From positions 1 to 8,377 of the forward strand of contig JAQVQJ010000051.1 of NCBI GenBank assembly GCA_028701635.1: a stretch of 8,377 nucleotides of DNA, written 5' to 3'. This document shows positions 1 to 6,375 of the stretch, piece by piece. Made by a program: the position numbers and the translations under genes. A model generated the notes under the pieces. The model was given only the letters and a program-made list of their open reading frames with translations. It did no database searches and was not told the DNA's origin. This DNA is from Clostridia bacterium. GTDB taxonomy: Bacteria; Bacillota_A; Clostridia; Christensenellales; UBA1242. Positions within the stretch are counted from its first letter, which is position 1; each line of letters opens with the position of its first letter.

Positions 1-327
1 TTAATAATCTCAAATTTATGCGAGGTGTATTTTTCAATAAATATTTATCATATAATTATAACCTTTCGTTAGAATGCTTTATATTTGAACCAAATTTGAA
101 ACGGTGTGGGGGTTTTTAGACGAACTGTCGTTAGTGGCAAGCGTAAGAGAAAAATCGACTTCGGACAATTGAAACAAAAATAGTAAACCAATAACTTGAC
201 TGAATCGTGCCATAATATAAATTAGTTGACTTTGACATGTGTAGAAACATTTGTAGCTCAGGGACAGCGACCACACAGCCCGACAGATTTTTTTATTTTT
301 GGCCGACACACTTTAATATTATTAGAA
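1..327. other. Intergenic, no convincing gene
   Basis: This stretch has open frames on both strands but none that reads like a protein. The minus-strand frame at 79-309 and the first 34 codons of the plus-strand frame starting at 226 lack any recognisable family signal. The only notable sequence is the minus-strand motif GCCACTAACGA at 138-128, which recurs almost unchanged on the plus strand at 4008-4018 before the Gabija genes. Shorter minus-strand versions (CTAACGA) lie at 72-66 and 3623-3617. I see no RNA gene and no clear terminator here. Confidence 0.5.
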
Positions 328-468
328 TTGAAAAAATATTTATATATAACTTTTTTATTTTTTTCTAATTTGTGTTTAGGGCAAATAAATCTTGTTTTTA
401 ATCCCAGTTTTGAATTAATATTTAGGTGTCATAATAACCAGTCCCTCATTCCTTCAAGAAAATTCTGA
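328..468 (+). pseudogene. 5' remnant of an exported NPSFE-type protein gene
   Basis: Reading from TTG at 328, the 46 codons give a typical lipid-facing signal peptide: two lysines, a hydrophobic run with phenylalanines, and a likely signal peptidase I cut after LCLG, before QINLV. The mature start reads NLVFNPSFE and is followed by a cysteine a few residues later. Many exported or outer-membrane proteins of Bacteroidota start with NLVPNPSFE and a nearby CP, and they run to several hundred residues. Here the frame stops at 468, so only the N-terminus survives, and the expected ATG is a TTG. The 3' end overlaps, in another frame, the next decayed gene. I infer a gene relic. A very short secreted peptide is possible but less likely. 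Family resemblance is from memory of the motif, not from a search. Confidence 0.5.
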
Positions 469-748
469 ATTTATTATCAATTATACTTATAGAGAATAAT
501 CAAAATAATCGATATTCCAATGACAGTATAAAACTCTCATATTACGTAATAAACGACAGTATAATTAAAGTTTTTGTTCATATTCCAGCAGTCACTATTT
601 ATTACCCAATAACTATCCCAGTTGAAAAAAAACAAAATTATAAAACCTGGTAATTTGGGGCTGCTTATTGATAAAATTCCTTATATTTCTATTGCATTTG
701 TTGCATTTTTTTTACTTGGTCTTTTCTTTAGAAAAAAAATCATAAACT
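438..748 (+). pseudogene. Decayed small membrane-protein gene, copy A
   Basis: A plus-strand frame is open from 438 without a start codon and reads through the peptide NDSIIKVFVHIP and then YYPITIPVEK (600-629). In the A-run at 624-632 the reading moves to the frame of 622, as if one base had been gained, and continues as IIKPGNLGLLIDKIP, then a strongly hydrophobic segment (SIAFVAFFLLGLFF) and RKK, ending near 748. The coding interpretation rests on the second copy at 3342-3634, which encodes nearly the same peptides with many silent differences. The product would have been a small protein with one C-terminal membrane helix followed by positive charges. I do not recognise the family. The 3' end meets the 3' end of the helical-repeat gene on the opposite strand (stop at 740). 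Confidence 0.55.
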
Positions 749-2050
749 CATGTTATGTTGTTTTAATAAACGATACGCGCGATCACGTAATTCAGGCATT
801 ACTTCAGTATCTTTAATAAAATTTAAATTATCAATAGCAAATGCTTTAATTATTTTATTTTTTGATTCAAGTAAATTATCAATTTTATCAAAAGCAGTAA
901 TACGAATAATACTATCAGTATCTGTAAATAATGTTTTCAAAACACTTAAAACTCTATCCTGTATACTCTTATTCTTGACTAGTAAACATAAACATTCTAA
1001 TGATAATTCTTTTGCTAATGGTCGGCGAACATTTTTATTATTATCAATTAGTATTTTTTCAATAATTGAAATAATTTCCTTTTGATTATTACATCTGCAA
1101 CGTTTAGATATTAGGCAATTTTTGTTGTCTTTACATAATAATCTATAATTTCTTGAAATGAATATTTTTAAAAAAACATTATTCGTTGAAAGAATTTCTG
1201 TACATTTTTTTAATGATTCACTTCTATTAATTTCAAATAAAGCAATGTTCTCCCAAATAATATCAAGATTATTCATATCATTAGGGAAAACTTTAGAAAA
1301 ATTATCTTTAATTTGAATATATTTTTCATCAATTCTTTCTTTTTTAAAAAAAATATGTTTTTTTAACCCATTTAAAACCTCTATCAAAGGGAAGACAACA
1401 TATACTTCATCTGAATCTTTAAAATCAAGATTCTCAAGAATAAATTTTGTTTTGCTAGATGGGAGATATGATAAAGATTCAATGGCTCTACGTCTAATAT
1501 CAGTATTAGAAACGCCTTTTATATCATCTCTTAAGTTGAAAAAAACTAATTGGCTTCTTTTAAATGATAGTTGAAATAATGCAGGCAATGCTTCGGAAAG
1601 CCTTCGTTTTGTTTCATAATCAGAATTATCTGCAATTGAATTTAAAGTTTCAAAAAAATCATCTAAGGGATTTATTTTTAAACGAGCCAATTTACCACTA
1701 ATTAAAACACCTAATATATCATCAATGCGACTCTTATCAGGTTCAAGCAAGTATTTTGTTGTAAAACTAACAAGAACTGATTTATCATGCTTTTCAACAA
1801 TAGCTTTAATTATAGCTAACATTAAAAGTAGGTAAGTAGTTAATGAAGAAATAAAAGTAACAATATCAATTTTCTCTAAAATAAAAAGGAATACTATTAA
1901 AAATAGAACAATTAAAGATATTATATTGGCAAATATATCTTCAAGTAAAGAGAATTTAGTTAAAAAGTGTATTAGTTTGGTGGTTACTTTATAAAAAAGT
2001 GTTTCAATTAAATATAAACATTTTTTTATAAATTTTGTAAAAAAGCTCAT
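740..2050 (-). CDS. Membrane-anchored helical-repeat (HEAT-like) protein
   Basis: The 436-residue product has two predicted membrane helices (about 41-58 and 62-84) after a basic N-terminus. A long helical region of roughly 350 residues follows, with short amphipathic helices and HEAT-like patterns (for example around 146-160, 184-196 and 341-410, with 'D..VR...A..L' spacing). This architecture suggests a membrane-tethered protein scaffold; no enzymatic motif is visible. A cysteine cluster C306-x5-C312-x5-C318-x-C320 sits in an inter-repeat loop and could bind a metal. The ATG at 2050 overlaps the TGA of the upstream radical SAM gene (ATGA), so the two are probably translationally coupled and work together. 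The HEAT assignment is by pattern only; a more general alpha-solenoid is equally possible. The specific function is unknown. Confidence 0.75.
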   Translation of the reverse strand: MSFFTKFIKKCLYLIETLFYKVTTKLIHFLTKFSLLEDIFANIISLIVLFLIVFLFILEKIDIVTFISSLTTYLLLMLAIIKAIVEKHDKSVLVSFTTKYLLEPDKSRIDDILGVLISGKLARLKINPLDDFFETLNSIADNSDYETKRRLSEALPALFQLSFKRSQLVFFNLRDDIKGVSNTDIRRRAIESLSYLPSSKTKFILENLDFKDSDEVYVVFPLIEVLNGLKKHIFFKKERIDEKYIQIKDNFSKVFPNDMNNLDIIWENIALFEINRSESLKKCTEILSTNNVFLKIFISRNYRLLCKDNKNCLISKRCRCNNQKEIISIIEKILIDNNKNVRRPLAKELSLECLCLLVKNKSIQDRVLSVLKTLFTDTDSIIRITAFDKIDNLLESKNKIIKAFAIDNLNFIKDTEVMPELRDRAYRLLKQHNMSL

Positions 2051-3312
2051 CTAAATGTTTTTAATATTTTTAAAGATAATAGTTCTTGTTTTTGCCAATT
2101 ACCATATAAAATGCCACTATTACTAAGCTTCATTAATTCTTTTCTAACATCTTCACTTATAGGTTTAAAACCTAATTTCATAAATCTAGTTTGAGGCAAA
2201 GGAATAAAAAAATGTCCATGTATTTTAACATTTTTTCTTTTAATAGATTTAATAAAATTCATTGTAAGTCTTATATCATCAACTGTTTCACCTGGCATAC
2301 CAAAAATTAAATCAACATTAATTTTGAAATTAAAAAGCAGTGCTAATTCGATTGCTTTTTTAACATCATCAACCGTGTGTCCTCTATGTGCTGAATCTAG
2401 CAATCTTTGACTTGCTGTTTGAGCTCCAATAATAATATTATCATTGTCTACATATGTACGTAAAATTTCTAATGTGTCTTCATTAATTTGTTCAGGTCTA
2501 ACTTCTGAAGGGAAGGTGCCAAAAAATATTCGACCATTATTACCTAATATTGATCTAGCTTTTGCAAGTAAATTATCAATCGCAGCTAAATTAATCTCCT
2601 TGCCATCAATCGACCCATAAGAAAATGCATTCGGAGAAATAACCCTAAAATCTTTAAGATTTTTTTCTTTCATAAATGTGATACACTTAGCAATTGTTTC
2701 TATAGACCTATGGCGTGGAACTAAACCATGAATGTATGAATTTTGGCAAAAACTACAAGCGAAAGGACAACCCCTTGTAATTTCAATGGGTCCGTATTTA
2801 TTGTGATTTAATGATATAGGAATAGATTTATTTAAATCAACAGTAAGAGGTCTGCCAGTATCAATAATTTTTTTATTATTATTTAAAAAAACAACACCTC
2901 CAATTTTTTCAAACATAAAATTTTCATTATATGCTTTGATTATTTCTTTGAAAGTTTCTTCACCTTCATATCTAACAATTATATCAATTTTTAAATCTAA
3001 GGCGGTCTGAGGGCTTCCAGTTGGATGTGGTCCACCTGCAACTATAAGTATATTTGGAAAAAAGGTTTTAATACCTAATAGCATTTCTTGAATATCCCAA
3101 AATTGTGGTGTGGAAAATGAAATCGCAAAAATTAATTTGATGTGATTTTTTGATAAAATATTTAATTCATTAATAACATCTTTGTAATCCTTTATAAAAT
3201 ATAATTTGTATTCGGGCAAAGAAATATCAGCCTCTAATGCACCAATTAAAGCATTAAAGCTATTTTTATTTTCTCTCAAATAAAGAAATACTATACCAAT
3301 TGATTCTTTCAT
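2047..3312 (-). CDS. B12-binding domain / radical SAM protein
   Basis: The product has 421 residues. Residues 1 to about 150 form a Rossmann-like cobalamin-binding domain with the GGPHPTGSP loop (93-101) and YEGEETF (115-121), a form common in B12-radical SAM proteins. The radical SAM core follows: C182-x3-C186-x2-C189 within TRGCPFACSFC would hold the 4Fe-4S cluster. Further core signatures are IIIGAQTAS (293-301), RGH (310-312) and FGMPGET (337-343). The segments RHRSIE and RVISPNAFSYGS resemble, from memory, the MJ_1487-type B12-binding/radical SAM family, whose substrate is unknown. Such enzymes use SAM and often cobalamin for methylation or rearrangement. ATG at 3312 follows an A-rich leader on its strand (no Shine-Dalgarno), usual for Bacteroidota. 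It is first in a two-gene operon with the helical-repeat protein. No precursor peptide gene is visible nearby. Confidence 0.88.
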   Translation of the reverse strand: MKESIGIVFLYLRENKNSFNALIGALEADISLPEYKLYFIKDYKDVINELNILSKNHIKLIFAISFSTPQFWDIQEMLLGIKTFFPNILIVAGGPHPTGSPQTALDLKIDIIVRYEGEETFKEIIKAYNENFMFEKIGGVVFLNNNKKIIDTGRPLTVDLNKSIPISLNHNKYGPIEITRGCPFACSFCQNSYIHGLVPRHRSIETIAKCITFMKEKNLKDFRVISPNAFSYGSIDGKEINLAAIDNLLAKARSILGNNGRIFFGTFPSEVRPEQINEDTLEILRTYVDNDNIIIGAQTASQRLLDSAHRGHTVDDVKKAIELALLFNFKINVDLIFGMPGETVDDIRLTMNFIKSIKRKNVKIHGHFFIPLPQTRFMKLGFKPISEDVRKELMKLSNSGILYGNWQKQELLSLKILKTFR

Positions 3313-3341
3313 TTTTTAAGTTTGCAAAATTAATAAATTTA

Positions 3342-3634
3342 TTCAAACGAGTAATAAACAAATTAAGAAATGATATTATTATCAAAGAGTTTTACATTCA
3401 TTAAATTTATAAACCAATACTTATCTGAAGATACTTATATTACTCTGTTACAATTCCTGTAGAAAAAATTTTAATTATTAAACCTGAATAATGGGGACTG
3501 CTCTTTGAGAAAATTCCTTTGTTAGTTTGGCATTAATTACTTTTTTTTTAACCAGTCTTTTCTTCAATAAAATTGTATTCAAATTCTTCCATTATAATTT
3601 AATTCTCCTAAATTTGTCGTTAGTTAATTTATAA
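3342..3634 (+). pseudogene. Decayed small membrane-protein gene, copy B
   Basis: This is a second, diverged copy of the gene relic at 438-748, in the same orientation. Aligned peptides are YYSVTIPVEK (3438-3467; copy A has YYPITIPVEK), IIKPE-stop-WGLLFEKIP (copy A IIKPGNLGLLIDKIP), and after a one-base shift near 3525 LALITFFLTSLFFNK (copy A IAFVAFFLLGLFFRK). The upstream part NDIIIKEF (from 3369) matches NDSIIKVF, and the 9-mer gtaataaac is shared at 3351 and 546. Copy B is broken by in-frame stops (TAA at 3402 and 3489-3491) plus the frameshift, all different from the lesion in copy A. It starts about 30 bases upstream of the divergent radical SAM start, so the promoter of that operon must lie within or beside it. 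The function of the lost protein is unknown. Confidence 0.55.
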
Positions 3635-3689
3635 AAAACGATAATATGTGTTTGTAATCGTATAAAAAAGATTTAAAAACAATAATTTT

Positions 3690-3863
3690 ATGAGTTACAT
3701 ACAACAATATTTCTGCAAAGCACCTCAAGACCTTGCATATCAAGATATTACTGATTTTTTTGCAAATGAAAGAGAGGAGTCAGATAAAATTGAATTTAAA
3801 TCTTATCATTCAACTGGTAAAAATGATAAATTGCCTAAGCAATTATTAGAACACGTATTATAG
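3690..3863 (+). pseudogene. Truncated AlbA_2 (Schlafen-like) domain gene
   Basis: A 57-codon frame from ATG at 3690 to TAG at 3861-3863, preceded by an A-rich leader. Residues about 14-40 read LAYQDITDFFANEREESDKIEFKSY when taken in pieces: an acidic, helical lead-in, then the ES/SD..IEFKS core. This matches the beginning of AlbA_2 domains, found at the N-terminus of putative DNA-binding or ATP-binding proteins of several hundred residues that often sit in defence islands. The family would continue into the helix and the GG-containing strand of the fold. Here the frame ends after QLLEHVL, and no continuation is found in any frame of 3864-4010. I therefore call it a 5' gene relic. An expressed 57-residue fragment cannot be excluded. 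Confidence 0.55.
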
Positions 3864-4010
3864 ACCTTCCCTACAAAAATAAAAAAAACTAACCCGAATG
3901 ACACAGCATCGCTTTTGGATAGAAAGAAAATTTAGATAATTTAGTAAGGATATGGCACGAAAATACTTTCTGACAAAGGTTTACAGGAGCTCGTTGACAG
4001 TACGCCAGCC

Positions 4011-4146
4011 ACTAACAAGCTGCGGGCTTCATCGGCAGGGAAATCTTTCTTTGAAAATTTTGGTGGTTAATAGGAAACTTTTATATCTTTGTGGGTAGGT
4101 TGGTGGGTAAAGTGCCGCCGAAAGCCCAGCAGCCGATCGTTGTGTT
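4011..4146. repeat. Long imperfect inverted repeat
   Basis: The left arm 4015-4036 pairs imperfectly with the right arm 4114-4143. ACAA pairs with TTGT, GCTGcGGGCTT (4019-4029) pairs with AAGCCCagCAGC (4122-4133, two-base bulge), and CGGC (4033-4036) pairs with GCCG (4117-4120). About 75-80 bases lie between the arms. It begins with the motif GCCACTAACAA (4008-4018), which also occurs inverted at 138-128. Size and shape recall integron attC sites, but the outer bases do not fit the RYYYAAC/GTTRRRY consensus. Confidence 0.45.
4060..4091 (+). promoter_or_regulatory. Candidate Bacteroidota-type promoter for gajAB
   Basis: TATCTTTG at 4084-4091 fits the -7 consensus TAnnTTTG of the Bacteroidota primary sigma factor, and a TTG at 4060-4062 lies 21 bases upstream, a fitting spacing for the -33 element. 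Transcription would begin near 4097, leaving an mRNA leader of about 200 nt that contains the 4205-4264 hairpin before the gajA ATG. The call is by consensus only. Confidence 0.45.
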
Positions 4147-4204
4147 TCATGCTAAGAAAGACAGTGCAACAAGTTAATGACTAAACAATAATAGCCGACG
4201 CACA

Positions 4205-4264
4205 TTTGGCACATTTGCAAGCTCAAACTCACTAGCTGACGCTTCAGCTTGCAAAAGAGCCAAA
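4205..4264 (+). repeat. Hairpin H1 upstream of gajA
   Basis: The arms 4205-4223 and 4246-4264 are complementary at 17 of 19 positions around a 22-nt loop. The two mismatches are both A opposite A, separated by one C-G pair, giving an internal loop bordered by GCACATT (4209-4215) and AAAGAGC (4254-4260). The same two strings, in the same arrangement and 53 rather than 52 nt end to end, form the hairpin at 8055-8113 after gajB. It ends 32 bases before the gajA ATG. It could be an mRNA leader structure, a recombination site or the end of a mobile element; the sequence alone does not decide. Confidence 0.7.
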
Positions 4265-4296
4265 TTTTTGCTGACGCACCCAAAATACAGATTATA

Positions 4297-6375
4297 ATGT
4301 ACATAACAGAAATAGAAATAATTGACTTCAGGAATTTTCAATCAACAAAAATTGAAAATGGTGAAGTGAAAGGATGCAACATAAAATTTGTAGATGGAGT
4401 TAATGTGATTATTGGTCATAATAATTCGGGGAAATCAAATCTAATAAAAGCCCTGGATTTAGTTTTGAATTTCGGAGGAAGCAAGAAACTTGAAATTGAT
4501 GATTTCAATAAGAACAAGACAATTGCACAATTAATTAATGAACCTCCAAAAGTGAAAATTAGTGTGACTTTTTCTGAATCAGAAAATGAAGAAGAGTTTT
4601 CTGATGATTTAGTTACAGCTTCAACGTGGTTAACTAAATTGAATTCTCCATATACAGCAAAACTCACTTACATCTTTTATCTTCCACAAAAGGAACATGA
4701 GGACTATAAAAAAGAGATGCAATTGATAGCATCTGATGATATAGAAAATTATTGGTTGGCAATAAAACACCAATTTCTTAGAAAATATACAAGCAAAATT
4801 TATAGCGGGAATTCAGAATATAAAAATGTTGTTGACTCTGAAACCAGTAAGAAAATAGACTTTCAATTCTTAGATGCAATAAGAGATGTAAATAGGGATT
4901 TATTTACAGGTAGAAATACATTATTACGTGAAGTAATTGATTTCTTCATTGATTACGACATCAAGAGCAATGCAAAATTAGAAAGAAAAGAACAACAAAA
5001 ACAAATCGCTCAAAAACGAAAGGATTTTTCAGAAGAGGCAAAAAAGCTTATTAAACAACTACAGTCAAGAATGGAGTCAGGAAAAAAAGAAATGCTTTCG
5101 TATGCTAGTGATACAGGAGCTTCTTTTGAAAAATCAGAACCTGATTTTGAAGGACATATCTTAGATACAGAACTTTATTCAGCATTAAAACTGATTGTAA
5201 AGCATGAAACTGGAATAACAATCCCTGCTACACATAATGGATTAGGCTATAATAACCTCATTTATATTTCTCTTCTTTTGGCAAAAATGCAAAAAGATGC
5301 TTCAGGCGATTATTTAGGTAGCAATTCCAAGACTTTTCCAATTTTAGTAATTGAAGAACCAGAAGCTCATTTGCATCCAGCTATGCAATATAAATTTCTG
5401 AAGTTTTTATATGAAAATAAAAAAGAAAAGGCAAAGCAAATATTTATAACAACTCATTCACCTAACATAACTGCAGCTGTAAATTTAGATAACATTATTT
5501 GTTTTAATAGAGATAACAAAGGAAAACTAAATATAGCCTATTTAGGTAACGCTTTTGCCGAAAGTGAAACGGACTCAAAAGCTTATGTTCAAAGATTCTT
5601 AGATGCTACAAAATCGGATATGTTGTTCTCAAAAAAAGTAGTTCTCGTCGAAGGAATTACAGAACAGTTATTGTTGCCTATATTTGCAAATTATGAAAAC
5701 AAAAGCTTTGAAGATGAGCATGTTTCAGTGATTAATATTGGAGGCAGATATTTCAAGCACTTTTTAAAACTTTTTGATTCAGAAAAACCAAATACAATCA
5801 ATAAGAAAATAGCATGCATTACAGATTTGGACCCTGTATATACTATTGATGACGATACAAAAAACGAAAAGTGCTATCCTTTCGAAAAACGTGATGATTT
5901 GGTTGAATTTAAAGAATGTTCAAATTCTTTAGTTGATGATTATGCAGAATCAAAGCATGCAAATATTAGAAGTTTCTCACAACAAAAGGGTGTTGGGAAA
6001 ACATTTGAGTATGCACTTGCTTTTGAAAATCTTCAAACAGAAATTTTTATCGGAGAAACCATCGCCAATAAGGATGAGTTGAAGAAACTAGTTGAAGCAT
6101 ACAATAAAGGAAATACCCTAGACGAACTATTAGCCATTTTTAGTTCAAGAGGTTCTGAGAATAGTAGAATCAAAAATGCAATAAGTGCATCTAGTATTGA
6201 TACTGAAGAAAGAAAGAAACATCTTATTGCTTCAAGGTATTTAAACTCACTATCAAAGGGTGAGAATGCTTATGAACTTGCACAAATATTACAAGCTAAT
6301 CTTGAAAAAGATAATCCTGTTGATTTTAAGACTCCAATCTATATAAAACAAGCAATTAACTGGATATGCGAATAA
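4297..6375 (+). CDS. gajA: Gabija protein GajA: OLD-family ATPase/TOPRIM nuclease
   Basis: The product is 692 residues counted from ATG 4297. The N-terminal half is an SMC/ABC-like ATPase: start ITEIEIIDFRNF, Walker A G40-HNNSG-K46-S47, a charged probable coiled coil (about 227-265), signature region GLGYNN (315-320), Walker B ILVIEEPEAHLHP (349-361) and the switch THSP (386-389). A TOPRIM nuclease domain follows: VVLVEGITE (448-456) with the catalytic-type glutamate, INIGG (479-483), and the metal-binding D510-L-D512. A helical C-terminal part of about 130 residues ends it. In studied Gabija systems GajA nicks DNA and assembles with GajB during phage defence. At 692 residues it is longer than the roughly 580 of the Bacillus cereus protein. 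An in-frame TTG at 4249 would add 16 residues but lies inside hairpin H1, so the ATG is preferred. It overlaps gajB by 10 bases. Confidence 0.9.
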   Translation: MYITEIEIIDFRNFQSTKIENGEVKGCNIKFVDGVNVIIGHNNSGKSNLIKALDLVLNFGGSKKLEIDDFNKNKTIAQLINEPPKVKISVTFSESENEEEFSDDLVTASTWLTKLNSPYTAKLTYIFYLPQKEHEDYKKEMQLIASDDIENYWLAIKHQFLRKYTSKIYSGNSEYKNVVDSETSKKIDFQFLDAIRDVNRDLFTGRNTLLREVIDFFIDYDIKSNAKLERKEQQKQIAQKRKDFSEEAKKLIKQLQSRMESGKKEMLSYASDTGASFEKSEPDFEGHILDTELYSALKLIVKHETGITIPATHNGLGYNNLIYISLLLAKMQKDASGDYLGSNSKTFPILVIEEPEAHLHPAMQYKFLKFLYENKKEKAKQIFITTHSPNITAAVNLDNIICFNRDNKGKLNIAYLGNAFAESETDSKAYVQRFLDATKSDMLFSKKVVLVEGITEQLLLPIFANYENKSFEDEHVSVINIGGRYFKHFLKLFDSEKPNTINKKIACITDLDPVYTIDDDTKNEKCYPFEKRDDLVEFKECSNSLVDDYAESKHANIRSFSQQKGVGKTFEYALAFENLQTEIFIGETIANKDELKKLVEAYNKGNTLDELLAIFSSRGSENSRIKNAISASSIDTEERKKHLIASRYLNSLSKGENAYELAQILQANLEKDNPVDFKTPIYIKQAINWICE

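Larger units (their letters stand above)
3864..4296. other. Intergenic region upstream of gajA
   Basis: There is no convincing gene in these 433 bases. The part from about 3990 to 4250 is visibly richer in G+C than the flanking genes. It holds, in order, a long imperfect inverted repeat (4011-4146) with a candidate promoter in its loop (4060-4091), and a strong hairpin (4205-4264) just before gajA. An 11-codon frame at 4149-4184 is too short to support. Confidence 0.6.

Noticed and set aside
79..309. Minus-strand 76-codon frame
   Set aside because: It has no recognisable domain, and its residues come from intergenic sequence containing the GCCACTAACGA motif. It is probably a chance frame.
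522..564. Direct repeat GACAGTATAA at 522-531 and 555-564
   Set aside because: It is ten bases twice in AT-rich sequence within a gene relic and can easily arise by chance. No further copies were seen.
750..1085. Plus-strand 111-codon frame
   Set aside because: It is antisense to the helical-repeat gene, which has the better-supported coding pattern and the ATGA coupling.
3325..3332. Minus-strand TAATTTTG as the promoter of the radical SAM operon
   Set aside because: It matches TAnnTTTG, but no TTG-type -33 element lies at the right distance and the start codon is only about a dozen bases downstream.
4011..4146. Calling the long inverted repeat a true integron attC site
   Set aside because: The ends do not fit the RYYYAAC and GTTRRRY core boxes, and no integrase gene or cassette array is visible.
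4249..4296. Upstream TTG start for gajA, adding 16 residues
   Set aside because: The added codons lie in the right arm of hairpin H1 and have no family resemblance. The ATG at 4297 leads directly into the typical ITEIEIIDFRNF start of OLD proteins.
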